64,000 bases of DNA, from NCBI RefSeq assembly GCF_009793335.1, contig NZ_WING01000001.1, positions 682,001 to 746,000 on the forward strand, written 5' to 3'. The position numbers and the translations under genes are program-made. Source of the stretch: Actinomadura sp. J1-007. GTDB taxonomy: Bacteria > Actinomycetota > Actinomycetes > Streptosporangiales > Streptosporangiaceae. The number at the start of each line of letters is the position of its first letter. The first letter of the stretch is position 1. Shown here piece after piece: positions 26,274 to 35,660 of the stretch. The notes beneath the pieces are model-generated. The model was given only the letters and a program-made list of their open reading frames with translations, searched no databases and was not told the origin of the DNA.

Positions 26274-29200
26274 ATGACCGCTGACGTGCTCGAACGCTTC
26301 TCGCCTGCGACCCGCGCCTGGTTCGCCGGGGCGTTCGCCGCGCCCACCGCCGCGCAGGCCGGGGCGTGGGCGTCGATCTCCGGCGGCGACAACACCCTGG
26401 TCGTGGCCCCGACCGGCTCGGGCAAGACCCTCGCGGCGTTCCTGTGGTCCCTCGACCGCCTGTCCGCCGCGTCCCCGGCCCCGGCCCCCGCCCCGGCCCC
26501 CGCCCCGGCGGCGTCCTCCGAGGAGCCCGCCGCCTCGAAACGCCCCGCGAAGGCCCGCGCCCGCGAATCCGCCGCGCACGGCCAGGCGAAGGAAGGCCAG
26601 GCCCCCGATCCCCTGCGCCGCTGCAAGGTGCTGTACGTCTCGCCCCTCAAGGCGCTCGCGGTCGACGTCGAACGCAACCTGCGCGCCCCGCTCACGGGCA
26701 TCCGGCAGGCCGCGCGCCGCCTCGGGCTGCCCGAGCCCGACATCCGCGTGGGCATGCGGTCCGGCGACACCCCCGCCGACGAGCGGCGGCGCCTGGCCGT
26801 CAAGCCGCCCGACATCCTCATCACCACGCCCGAGTCGCTGTTCCTGATCCTGACATCGCGCGCCCGCGAGTCGCTGCGCGGCGTCGAGACGGTCATCGTC
26901 GACGAGGTGCACGCGGTGGCGGGCACCAAGCGCGGCGCGCACCTGGCGCTGTCCCTCGAACGCCTCGACGCCCTGCTCGACCGGCCCGCCCAGCGCATCG
27001 GCCTGTCGGCGACCGTCCGCCCGGCCGACGAGGTCGCGGCGTTCCTCGGCGGCGCGCGGCCCGCGTCGGTCGTCCAGCCCCCGTCCGACAAGGTCTTCGA
27101 CCTCGACATCGTCGTTCCCGTCGAGGACATGGGCGAGGTGGCCGACTTCGTCGGCGGCGCCGGGGAGGCCGACCCGCGCCGGCGCAGCATCTGGCCGCAC
27201 GTCGAGGACCGCCTGCTCGACCTCATCGGCGCGCACCGCTCGACGCTCGTGTTCGCCAACTCGCGGCGTCTCGCCGAGCGGCTGTGCGGCCGGCTCAACG
27301 AACTCGCCTACGAGCGTGAGCACGGTGAGGCGCTTCCCGAGCACCACTCCCCCGCCGCGATGATGGCCGAGGCGGGCAGCGCCAGGGGCGCGCCCCTGGA
27401 GATCGCGCGAGCGCACCACGGATCGGTGTCCAAGGAGGAGCGGGCCGGCATCGAGAACGCCCTCAAGGAGGGCCGCCTGCCCGCCGTCGTCGCCACCTCC
27501 AGCCTGGAGCTCGGCATCGACATGGGGGCGGTCGACCTGGTCGTCCAGGTGGAGTCGCCGCCGTCGGTGGCCAACGGGCTCCAGCGCGTCGGGCGCGCGG
27601 GCCACCAGGTCGGCGCGGTGTCCAAGGGCGTCATCTTCCCCAAATATCGGGGCGACCTGGTGCAGACCGCCGTCGTCGCCGAGCGGATGCGCCGGGGCGA
27701 GATCGAGGAGCTGCGCTATCCGCGCAACCCCCTCGACGTCCTCGCGCAGCAGATCGTCGCGATGGTCTCGATGGACGAATGGACGGTCGACGACCTCGAA
27801 ACCCTCGTCAAGCGCGCCGCCCCCTACGCGACGCTGCCCCGTTCCGCCCTGGAGGCGACCCTCGACATGCTCGCGGGCCGCTATCCGAGCGACGAGTTCG
27901 GCGAGCTGCGCCCCCGCCTGGTGTGGGACCGCGTCACCGGCGCGCTCAACGAGCGTCCGGGAGCCCAGCGGCTCGCCGTCACGAGCGGCGGCACCATCCC
28001 CGACCGCGGCCTGTTCGGGGTGTTCCTCGTGGGCGAGAAGGCGTCGCGCGTCGGCGAGCTGGACGAGGAGATGGTCTACGAGTCGCGCGTGGGCGACGTG
28101 TTCGTCCTCGGGGCGAGCTCGTGGCGCATCGAGGACATCACCCCCGACCGGGTCCTGGTGTCGCCCGCCCCGGGGCAGCCGGGCAAGCTGCCGTTCTGGC
28201 ACGGCGACCAGCTCGGGCGGCCCGCCGAGCTGGGGCGCGCGCTCGGCGCGTTCGCCCGCGAGCTGGCCGCGCTGCCCGCCGACACCGCGCGCGAGCGGGT
28301 CTCGGCGGCCGGGCTGGACGACTGGGCCGCGGGCAACCTGGTCTCCTACCTCGCCGAGCAGCGCGAGGCCACCGGGCACGTGCCCGACGACCGCACGATG
28401 GTCGTCGAACGGTTCCGCGACGAGCTCGGCGACTGGCGCATGGTCGTGCACTCGCCGCTCGGGGCCCGCGTGCACGCGCCGTGGGCGCTCGCCATCGCGG
28501 GCCGCCTCCGCGAGCGCTACGGGGTCGACGCGCAGGCCATGCACGCCGACGACGGCATCGTGATCCGCATCCCCGACATGGACGAGGCGCCGGGCCTCGA
28601 CCTCGCCGCCTTCGACGCCGACGACATCGAGCGGATCGTGGTGGACGAGCTAGGCGGATCGGCGCTGTTCGCGGCCAGGTTCCGCGAGTGCGCGGCCCGG
28701 TCGCTGCTGCTGCCGCGCCGCCGCCCCGACAAGCGGATGCCGCTGTGGCAGCAGCGCCAGCGCGCCGCGCAGCTCCTCGCCGTCGCGAGCAAGTACCCCT
28801 CGTTCCCGATCGTGCTGGAGACCATGCGCGAGTGCCTCCAGGACGTCTTCGACGTTCCCGGGCTCGTCCGGCTCATGCGCGACATGGCGGGGCGCAAGGT
28901 GCGCATGGTGGAGGTGGAGACCTCCGAGCCGTCCCCCTACGCGCGCTCGCTGCTGTTCCACTACGTGGGCGCGTTCATGTACGAGGGCGACTCGCCCCTC
29001 GCCGAACGCCGCGCCCAGGCGCTCGCGCTCGACTCCGCCCTGCTGTCGGAGCTGCTCGGCCAGGCCGACCTGCGCGAGCTGCTCGACCCCGAGGTCGTCA
29101 CCGACACCGAGCTGGAGCTCCAGCGGCTCTCCGCCGACCGGCGCGCCCGCGACCTGGAGGGCGTCGCCGACCTCCTGCGCGCCCTCGGCCCGCTCACCAC

Positions 29201-30986
29201 GGCCGAGGTCGCCGCGCGGACGGAGCCCGAGCACGCCGCGTCGGCGCCCGCCTGGCTGGTCGAGCTGGAGGGCACGCGGCGCGCGATCCGGGTCCGCGTC
29301 GCCGGGGAGGAGCGCTGGACGGCCATCGAGGACGCCGGACGGCTCCGCGACGCGCTCGGCGCACCGCTGCCCGTCGGCGTTCCCGAGGCGTTCACGGAGC
29401 CGGTCGGCGATCCCCTGGGCGACCTCGTCTCCCGCTACGCGCGCACGCACGGGCCGTTCCGCGCCGCGGACGTCGCGTCCCGTTTCGGGCTGGGCGTGGC
29501 CGTCGTCGCCGAGGCGCTGCGCCGCCTCGCCGGGGCCGGACGGGTCGTGGAGGGCGAATTCCTGCCCGTGGAGACGGTTTCGGGGCCGCTCACCAGCGAA
29601 TGGTGCGACACGGGCGTCCTGCGCACGCTCCGCCGCCGCTCCCTCGCGCGCCTGCGCGCGGAGGTCGAGCCGTCCCCGCCGGAGGCGCTCGGACGGTTCC
29701 TGCCCGTCTGGCACGGCATCACGGGCGGTTCGCGCCTGCGCGGGATCGACGCGCTCGTCCAGACGATCGAGCAGCTCCAGGGCGCCGCGGTCCCCGCCTC
29801 GGCCCTCGAATCGCTGATCCTGCCGTCCCGGGTCGCGGGCTACAGTCCGGCGATGCTCGACGAGCTGACGTCCGCGGGCGAGGTCGTGTGGGCGGGCCAG
29901 GGCGCCCTGCCGGGCGGCGACGGATGGGTGTCGCTCTACCTCGCCGACACCGCGCCGCTGCTCATGCCCGAGCCCGCCGACATCACCCTGACGCCCGTCC
30001 ACCAGGCGGTGTTGGACGCCCTCGGCGACGGCGGCGCGCTGTTCTTCCGCACCCTCTCCGACCGCGTCAACGCCGGCGGGGCCACGGCGGCCGACCACGA
30101 CCTGGTCACCGCCGTGTGGGACCTGGTCTGGTCGGGCCACCTCACCAACGACACCCTCGCCCCGTTGCGCGCCGCGCTCGGCTCGGGGCGTCCCACGCAC
30201 CGTTCCCGTACGACGCGGCGCGGCCGGCCCGTGCTGCCGTCGCGGACGGGTCCGCCGACCGTCGCGGGACGCTGGTGGCCGCTCCCGGCGCGCGAGACCG
30301 CGCCGACGCTCCGTTCGCACGCGCTGGCCGAGTCGCTGCTTGAGCGCTACGGCATCGTGATCCGCGGCGCCGTCGCCGCCGAACGCACCCCAGGGGGATT
30401 CTCCGCCGTCTACCCGGTCCTGCGCGCGTTCGAGGAGAGCGGACGGTGCCGCCGGGGCTACTTCGTGGAAGGGCTGGGCGCAGCGCAGTTCGCGCTGCCC
30501 GGTGCGGTCGACCGGCTCCGGGCGCTGCGGCCGTCCGCTTCGCCCGCCGTCCCCGACGATCTCGGCGCGCTGTGGGAGACGCCCGCGCCGGGCCGCAAGG
30601 CCGCCGAGGGCCGCCGCGCCCTGGTGCTCGCCGCCGCCGACCCGGCCAGCCCGTACGGCGCGGCGCTGCCCTGGCCCGCCCGCGACGAGGAGGTCGCGAG
30701 CGGACACAAGCCGGGGCGCAAGGCCGGCGCCCTCGTGGTCCTGGTGGACGGCCATCTCGCCCTCTACGTCGAACGGGGCGGACGCACGCTGCTCACCTGG
30801 GACGACGACCCCGACGTGCTGCAACCCGCGGTCGACGCCCTGGCATTGGCCGTCCGGGAGGGCGCGCTCGGCAAGCTCACCGTCGAACGCGCCGACGGCG
30901 AGTCCATCGCCGCCTCGCCCTTGGCGGCGGCCCTGGAGTCCGCCGGCTTCCACCCGACCCCCCGCGGCCTCCGCCTCCGAGCCTGA
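26274..30986 (+). CDS. lhr: Lhr family ATP-dependent helicase
   Basis: A 1570-residue superfamily-2 DNA helicase implicated in DNA repair. It has Walker A APTGSGKT (45-52), the DEVH box in VIVDEVHAVAG, SAT in GLSATVRP, the motif VI region QRVGRAGHQ, and then the long winged-helix and C-terminal domains typical of Lhr. A low-complexity Pro-Ala stretch (about residues 68-80) interrupts the region between motifs I and Ia. The start is the ATG of MTADVLERFSP, the family's usual N-terminus. Its 3' end overlaps, on the opposite strand, the reading frame of the EamA transporter. Confidence 0.93.
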   Translation: MTADVLERFSPATRAWFAGAFAAPTAAQAGAWASISGGDNTLVVAPTGSGKTLAAFLWSLDRLSAASPAPAPAPAPAPAASSEEPAASKRPAKARARESAAHGQAKEGQAPDPLRRCKVLYVSPLKALAVDVERNLRAPLTGIRQAARRLGLPEPDIRVGMRSGDTPADERRRLAVKPPDILITTPESLFLILTSRARESLRGVETVIVDEVHAVAGTKRGAHLALSLERLDALLDRPAQRIGLSATVRPADEVAAFLGGARPASVVQPPSDKVFDLDIVVPVEDMGEVADFVGGAGEADPRRRSIWPHVEDRLLDLIGAHRSTLVFANSRRLAERLCGRLNELAYEREHGEALPEHHSPAAMMAEAGSARGAPLEIARAHHGSVSKEERAGIENALKEGRLPAVVATSSLELGIDMGAVDLVVQVESPPSVANGLQRVGRAGHQVGAVSKGVIFPKYRGDLVQTAVVAERMRRGEIEELRYPRNPLDVLAQQIVAMVSMDEWTVDDLETLVKRAAPYATLPRSALEATLDMLAGRYPSDEFGELRPRLVWDRVTGALNERPGAQRLAVTSGGTIPDRGLFGVFLVGEKASRVGELDEEMVYESRVGDVFVLGASSWRIEDITPDRVLVSPAPGQPGKLPFWHGDQLGRPAELGRALGAFARELAALPADTARERVSAAGLDDWAAGNLVSYLAEQREATGHVPDDRTMVVERFRDELGDWRMVVHSPLGARVHAPWALAIAGRLRERYGVDAQAMHADDGIVIRIPDMDEAPGLDLAAFDADDIERIVVDELGGSALFAARFRECAARSLLLPRRRPDKRMPLWQQRQRAAQLLAVASKYPSFPIVLETMRECLQDVFDVPGLVRLMRDMAGRKVRMVEVETSEPSPYARSLLFHYVGAFMYEGDSPLAERRAQALALDSALLSELLGQADLRELLDPEVVTDTELELQRLSADRRARDLEGVADLLRALGPLTTAEVAARTEPEHAASAPAWLVELEGTRRAIRVRVAGEERWTAIEDAGRLRDALGAPLPVGVPEAFTEPVGDPLGDLVSRYARTHGPFRAADVASRFGLGVAVVAEALRRLAGAGRVVEGEFLPVETVSGPLTSEWCDTGVLRTLRRRSLARLRAEVEPSPPEALGRFLPVWHGITGGSRLRGIDALVQTIEQLQGAAVPASALESLILPSRVAGYSPAMLDELTSAGEVVWAGQGALPGGDGWVSLYLADTAPLLMPEPADITLTPVHQAVLDALGDGGALFFRTLSDRVNAGGATAADHDLVTAVWDLVWSGHLTNDTLAPLRAALGSGRPTHRSRTTRRGRPVLPSRTGPPTVAGRWWPLPARETAPTLRSHALAESLLERYGIVIRGAVAAERTPGGFSAVYPVLRAFEESGRCRRGYFVEGLGAAQFALPGAVDRLRALRPSASPAVPDDLGALWETPAPGRKAAEGRRALVLAAADPASPYGAALPWPARDEEVASGHKPGRKAGALVVLVDGHLALYVERGGRTLLTWDDDPDVLQPAVDALALAVREGALGKLTVERADGESIAASPLAAALESAGFHPTPRGLRLRA

Positions 30987-31981
30987 CCCCCACCGGACGG
31001 ACGGTCCTCGCCGTGTACCGGCCCCTCACCCGACGCCCGTCCCTCGCCGGGCGGACGGTCCTCACCGGGCGGACGGTCCTCGCCGGGCGGACGGTCCTCG
31101 CCCGGGGTGCCCGGGACGCCGATCATGGCGACGGCGGCGGCGCAGACGGCCATGCCCGCGAGGGCGAGCGGGGCGAGGGACGTGCCGAAGCCCAGCCAGC
31201 CCCACAGCATGGTGGCGGGCGGGGTGAGGTAGAGCAGCGCCGAGACGCGGGTGACGCCGCTCCTGCGGACGTTCACCCAGTACAGGCCGTACCCGCCGAA
31301 CATCGCGAGCACGACGAGCATGGCGATCGCCGCCCAGAACCGCGCGTCGGCCGGCGGCGCGAGGCCGCCGTCGGCGGTCGCGAGGCCGGTGAACAGCACG
31401 GCGCTGATCCCCGCCTGGATCGCCAGGCCGTCGACGATGCCCGCCGTCGGGCGCGTGCGCCGCTCGACGAGCGTCGCGGCCACGAGCGACAGCATCGCCG
31501 CGAACGGCAGCGCGTACGCCCACAGCGGCACGTCCGGGTTGACGCCGAGGTCGCCGCCCACCACGAGCGCCACGCCGACGAGGCCGACCGCGAACCCGGC
31601 GATCTGCCGCGCGCCGGTCGGCTCGCCGAGCAGCGGCACCGCGAGGGCGACGGCGACGACGGGCTGCAACGCGCTGATCAGCGCTGTCGTGCCCGCCGGG
31701 ACGCCGTGACCGGCGGCGGCGAACACGCCGTACAGGTAGCCGGCCTGCCCCAGCGTGCCGATCACCAGGTGCAGGAAGAGATCGCGGCGGGAGACGCGGG
31801 AGCGCCGCCACGCCATCCAGCCGAGCAGCAGCGGCGCCGCGACGAGGAACCGCCAGGCCAGCAGGCCGCTCGTGGACGCGCCCGCCCGGGTCCCGAGCTC
31901 GGCGCCGATGAACCCCGAGCTCCACATCACGACGAACCCCGCTCCGAGCAGGGCGTCGGCACGGCCGGTCGGTGATGACAC
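30764..31981 (-). CDS. EamA/DMT family transporter
   Basis: A ten-helix drug/metabolite exporter; residues 1-300 carry the two EamA repeats (FVVMWSSGFIGAELG, LVGVALVVGGDLGV, ...). The GTG start has GGGAGGT eight bases upstream. The frame continues about 100 residues past the last helix through repeated GEDRPP units and then antisense to the last 223 bases of lhr before its stop. That tail is unlike EamA proteins. A one-base deletion near 31105-31115 would instead end the gene at 31062, clear of lhr. It is divergent from a TetR gene across a 47-bp operator and is probably its target. Confidence 0.8.
   Translation of the reverse strand: MSSPTGRADALLGAGFVVMWSSGFIGAELGTRAGASTSGLLAWRFLVAAPLLLGWMAWRRSRVSRRDLFLHLVIGTLGQAGYLYGVFAAAGHGVPAGTTALISALQPVVAVALAVPLLGEPTGARQIAGFAVGLVGVALVVGGDLGVNPDVPLWAYALPFAAMLSLVAATLVERRTRPTAGIVDGLAIQAGISAVLFTGLATADGGLAPPADARFWAAIAMLVVLAMFGGYGLYWVNVRRSGVTRVSALLYLTPPATMLWGWLGFGTSLAPLALAGMAVCAAAVAMIGVPGTPGEDRPPGEDRPPGEDRPPGEGRASGEGPVHGEDRPSGGGQARRRRPRGVGWKPADSRAAAKGEAAMDSPSARSTVSLPSAPSRTANARASTAGCSTSGSSSQVSSVRPPRST
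31047..31100. repeat. 18-bp tandem repeat at the EamA/lhr junction
   Basis: Three copies of CCGGGCGGACGGTCCTCR (31047-31064, 31065-31082, 31083-31100), with a diverged copy near 30991-31010. In the EamA frame they encode GEDRPP units. Confidence 0.9.
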
Positions 31982-31999
31982 GGAAACGGACCTCCCTAG

Positions 32000-32046
32000 G
32001 TATACACACCGGTATAGCTACAACCTATCTATACCGGTGTGTATAC
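32000..32046. promoter_or_regulatory. large TetR operator between EamA and tetR
   Basis: GTATACACACCGGTATAG (32000-32017) and its exact reverse complement (32029-32046) form a perfect 18-bp inverted repeat with an 11-base spacer. Each arm is itself a TATAC-N6-GTATA dyad, so two repressor dimers could bind. The right arm overlaps a TATACT -10-like hexamer (32042-32047) reading toward tetR. The left arm lies just before the EamA ribosome site. Confidence 0.85.
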
Positions 32047-32082
32047 TTGCGGTGTACTTTCCGGGTGAGAAGGAGCACACCG

Positions 32083-32658
32083 ATGTCCGTGGTCGAGCAG
32101 GGCAGGCCGCTCACGCCCGCCGCCCAGCGCGTGCTGGACGTCGCCGGCACGCTGTTCTACGAGCGCGGCATCGGCGGGGTCGGCATGGAGCTGATCGCCG
32201 CCGAGGCCGGGGTCACCAAGAAGACCGTGTACGACCGGTTCGGCTCCAAGGAGGCGCTGATCGTCGCGTACCTCCGCACGCGCGACCGGCGCTGGCGCGC
32301 GTTCGTGACCGAACGCGTCACGGCGGCCCCCGGCCCGCGCGCGGGCATCCTCGCCACCTACGAGGCCCTGGACACCTGGCAGCGGCGCCACAACGCCAGG
32401 GGCTGCTCCATGGTGAACGCCTGCGCGGAGCTTCCCGACCCGGAACATCCCGTTCACCGCGTCGCGGCGGAGGAGAAGGCTTGGCTGCGCGACGTCTACC
32501 GCAGGCTGGTCACCGAGGCGCGCTACGACGACCCCGAAAGTCTGGCCGACCGCCTCCTGATCCTCCACGAAGGGGCGATCGTCACGTACAGCATCGGCGG
32601 GCTCCCCGACTCGGCCCGCATCGCCCGCGACACGGCCGACGCCCTCCTGCCCCGCTGA
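32083..32658 (+). CDS. TetR/AcrR family regulator
   Basis: A 191-residue repressor with an N-terminal helix-turn-helix (RVLDVAGTLFYERGIGGVGMELIAAEAGVTKKTVYDRF, about residues 17-54) and an all-helical ligand domain. AGAAGGAG is placed before the ATG. It is divergent from the EamA exporter across a large symmetric operator and very likely controls both itself and the exporter; the inducer is unknown. Confidence 0.9.
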   Translation: MSVVEQGRPLTPAAQRVLDVAGTLFYERGIGGVGMELIAAEAGVTKKTVYDRFGSKEALIVAYLRTRDRRWRAFVTERVTAAPGPRAGILATYEALDTWQRRHNARGCSMVNACAELPDPEHPVHRVAAEEKAWLRDVYRRLVTEARYDDPESLADRLLILHEGAIVTYSIGGLPDSARIARDTADALLPR

Positions 32659-32742
32659 GCCCCGCCCCGACGGAACCCGGCCCCGAAACGACGCGTCCCC
32701 CTAGCGGCACCCCCTTGAGCGCTAACCGCGCCCCTTAAACCG

Positions 32743-35066
32743 CTAGCGGCGGCCCTTGAAAAGGGAGATCAGGCCGCGTAGGGCTCGTTCGTCCAGGGAG
32801 CCGAACGGGTTGTCGTGCACCAGGTACGTCCACGTGGCGGAAGGGCGCTTCATCCCGGCCGCCGCCAGGTCGATGCCGTCCTCCTTGGTGGCGGTCAGGG
32901 CCGTGAACGCCTCCACGGTGCGGTCGCGGGCGTCGCCGAGGAGCCTCTTGCCCGCCGGTACGGCCTCGGCGTTGAACTCGATCAGCGGGTCGATGCCGCG
33001 GCCCAGCGACCGCAGGTGGATGCCCTCGCGCAGGTCCCCGAGGAACGCCAGGTGCTCCGCCCAGCGGCGGTCCAGGTGGAACAGGGCGAGCTGGCGGGCG
33101 GCGTCGGCCACCGCCTCCTCGCCCGCGATCGCGACCAGTTCGGCGTGCCGTTCCGGGGCCCTCTCCGCCATGGCCCGGTCGGCGAGGTCGCCGCGCAGGA
33201 TCCGGTCGCGCTCGGCCATGACCGTGCCGCGCTGGAGGCCGATGAGCTGGTTGTAGCGCCAGGTGTTGCGGTGCAGTTCGAGGTCGACGCCCTCGGCGAC
33301 GCGCTGGGCGTGGCCGACGATCCAGTGCGAGCCCTTGTCGGTGATCAGCCCATCGTCGCCGGGCGCGCCCTTGGCCTTCTCGTCGGGCGCGTAGCGGGTG
33401 ACCAGGTCGTCCTGGAGGCTGGTGAGGAACACCGAGCCGCCCGGGTCGCCCTGCCGTCCCGAACGGCCCCGGAGCTGGTCGTCGAGCCGGCTGCTGTGGT
33501 AGCGGCCCGTCCCGACCACCAGCAGGCCGCCCGCCGCGGCGACGCGGTCGCGGTCGCCGCCGTCCGCGCCGCCGAGCCGGATGTCGGTGCCGCGCCCGGC
33601 CATCTGGGTCGAGACCGTGATCGCGCCGTACGCCCCGGCCTCGGCGATGATCGCGGCCTCCTCCGCGTCGTTCTTGGCGTTGAGGACGACGCAGCCCAGC
33701 CCCGTCCGGCCGAGCCGCCGCGCGAGCCGTTCGGACTCGGCGACGTCGCGGGTGCCGACCAGGACGGGACGGCCCCCGGCGTGCGCGGCGGAGATCTCCT
33801 CGACGACCGCGACCTCCTTGTCGGCGGTGGTCGCGTAGAGGCGGTCGGGGGCGTCGTCGCGGACGCACGGCCGGTTCGGCGGGACGACCGCGATCTCCAG
33901 CCCGTAGAACTCGGTGAGCTGCCCGGCGACGGCGAGCGCGGTGCCCGTCATGCCGCAGCGCTCCGGGTAGCGGCCGATCAGCTCCTGGACGGTGATCGAG
34001 TCGAGGATCTCGCCGGTCGGGGACGCCTCCAGGGCCTCCTTGGCCTCCACGGCCGCCTGGAGCCCGTCCGGCCAGCGCTGGAGCAGCGCGACGCGGCCCC
34101 GCGAGCCGCTGACCAGCTTCACCGCCCCGTCGCGGACGATGTAGTCGACGTCCCGGTGCAGCAGCACCTCGGCGTGCAGCGCGACGTTCACCGCCGTGAG
34201 CGTGCCGAGATGGTCGGAGGCGTACAGGTCGACGCCGCCGAGGGCGCGCTCCACCTCGCGCGCGCCCGCGGGGGTGAGCTGGACGTTGCGGGCCTCGTCG
34301 TCGGTCGTGTAGTGCAGGCCGGGCCGCAGCCTCCGCACGAGGTCGGCGTACGCGGGGTCGGCCGGGTCCAGGTCGGCGGCCCCGGCGAGGACGAGCGGCA
34401 CCATCGCCTCGTCCACCAGCACCGAGTCGGCCTCGTCCACGAGGACGACGGCGGGCTCGGGCAGGACCAGGCCGGCGGGGTCGGTGACCAGCCGGTCGCG
34501 CAGCAGGTCGAACCCGACCTCCGACACCGGCGCGTACGTCACGTCGGCCGCGTAGGCGTCCCGGCGGCGGTCGGGCGCCGAGGTCTGCCCGACCCAGTCG
34601 GCCGTCACGCCGAGCATCGCGTAGAGGGGGCCCATCCACTCGGCGTCGCGGCGGGCGAGGTAGTCGTTCACCGACAGCACGTGGACGCGGCGGCCGCGCA
34701 TCGCGTACCCGGACGCGGCGAGCGCCCCGGCCAGGGTCTTGCCCTCGCCGGTCGCCATCTCGGCCACGTGGCCCGCGAGCATGGCGAGGGCGCCGACGAG
34801 CTGGACGTCGAAGGGCCGCTCCCCCAGCGTGCGCCGCGCCGCCTCGCGGCCGAGCGCGCACAGTTCGGCGAGGTCGCCGGCGTCGCGCGGGCCCCGGACC
34901 CGCTCTCGCCGCGCAGCGCGGTGGCGGCGGCGGTGATCTCGTCGTCGGACAGGGCGCGGACGCGGTCCTCGCGTCGGCCCGCCTCCTCGGCGATCGCCCG
35001 GAACGGCGCGGGGTCCACGCTCCCCGGCCGCTGAACGAGCCGCCGCAGCCGGTCACGCAACGCCAT
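32743..35066 (-). pseudogene. secA2: accessory Sec translocase ATPase SecA2, frameshifted
   Basis: SecA2 exports a subset of proteins in actinobacteria. The ATG at 35066 (GGAGGGG five bases upstream) opens MALRDRLRRLVQRPGSVD, the N-terminal helix. The frame loses homology after about residue 57 (GESGSG). The remainder is in another frame that supplies DAGDLAELCALG, the Walker A ATGEGKT, VHVLSVNDYLARRDAEWMG, the DEAD-type VDEAD, and the C-terminal half to LISLFKGRR. Adding one base in the G/C run at 34889-34901 yields a 774-residue protein of normal SecA2 length. SecA1 would be elsewhere. The ATG at 34782 inside the second frame could make only a truncated form lacking the N-terminus. Confidence 0.85.
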
Positions 35067-35295
35067 GACGGCCCCTCCGATGTTCGCTCACGCTTCCCCT
35101 CAACGGGTCCGCGCGGTCCGGCGTTCCCGTGGAGATGATCTCAGGGAGGACCGGGCGGCGGTACCCGCTCCCCAGGAGGTCTGACCCCGAATTCCTCCCT
35201 CAGGTGGATCCCTTTTCGGCAGTTGCTTGAAAGGATCGAGACATTACGGGGTTGCGGTGGCCAGGGGAAGAGTCACCGCGGAACGGGGAGTCGCC

Positions 35296-35430
35296 ATGAC
35301 ACCGACCGCACGGCTGGCCGCCGCGCAGCGGCGCCGCCGCCAGATCATCAGCCAGACCGTCATCAGCCGGGCCATCCAGGACCCGAGGCGCACCGAGCGC
35401 CACGTGCCCGAGGCCACGGCCGCCAAGTAA
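35296..35430 (+). CDS. small basic hypothetical protein
   Basis: A 44-residue Arg/Ala-rich protein starting MTPTARLAAAQRRRRQ, with GGGGAG five bases before the ATG. A longer reading in the same frame from 35227 lacks a ribosome site. I do not recognise the family; the good ribosome site and isolated position favour a real small gene, but chance cannot be ruled out. Confidence 0.4.
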   Translation: MTPTARLAAAQRRRRQIISQTVISRAIQDPRRTERHVPEATAAK

Positions 35431-35549
35431 CCGCGCGCACCGGCCCGGCGCGGCCCGTTCCAGCGCTTCGCAGAGGCGGAACGGTCCCGGGCCGCTGCGG
35501 CGTGCCCGGCGCCAGGCCGGCGCCGGGCGCCTTGAGAGCCCGCCCTGAG

Positions 35550-35581
35550 GCGCCCCCACGCATCCGCCCGTGTGGGGGCGC
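35550..35581. terminator. hairpin between small gene and ROK gene
   Basis: GCGCCCCCAC (35550-35559) pairs perfectly with GTGGGGGCGC (35572-35581). It lies between convergent genes and could end both transcripts. Confidence 0.6.
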
Positions 35582-35660
35582 TTCGGGGCGTCCCGCCCCC
35601 GCACCCGTCTCCCGACCGCCTCCGCCGCGACGCCCGCCCGCGCGGGGCGGGTCGGACGGC

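Noticed and set aside
31047-31100. 18-bp repeats as a regulatory iteron array
   Set aside because: Only three copies at the junction of two convergent genes, far from any promoter; more likely simple tandem expansion.
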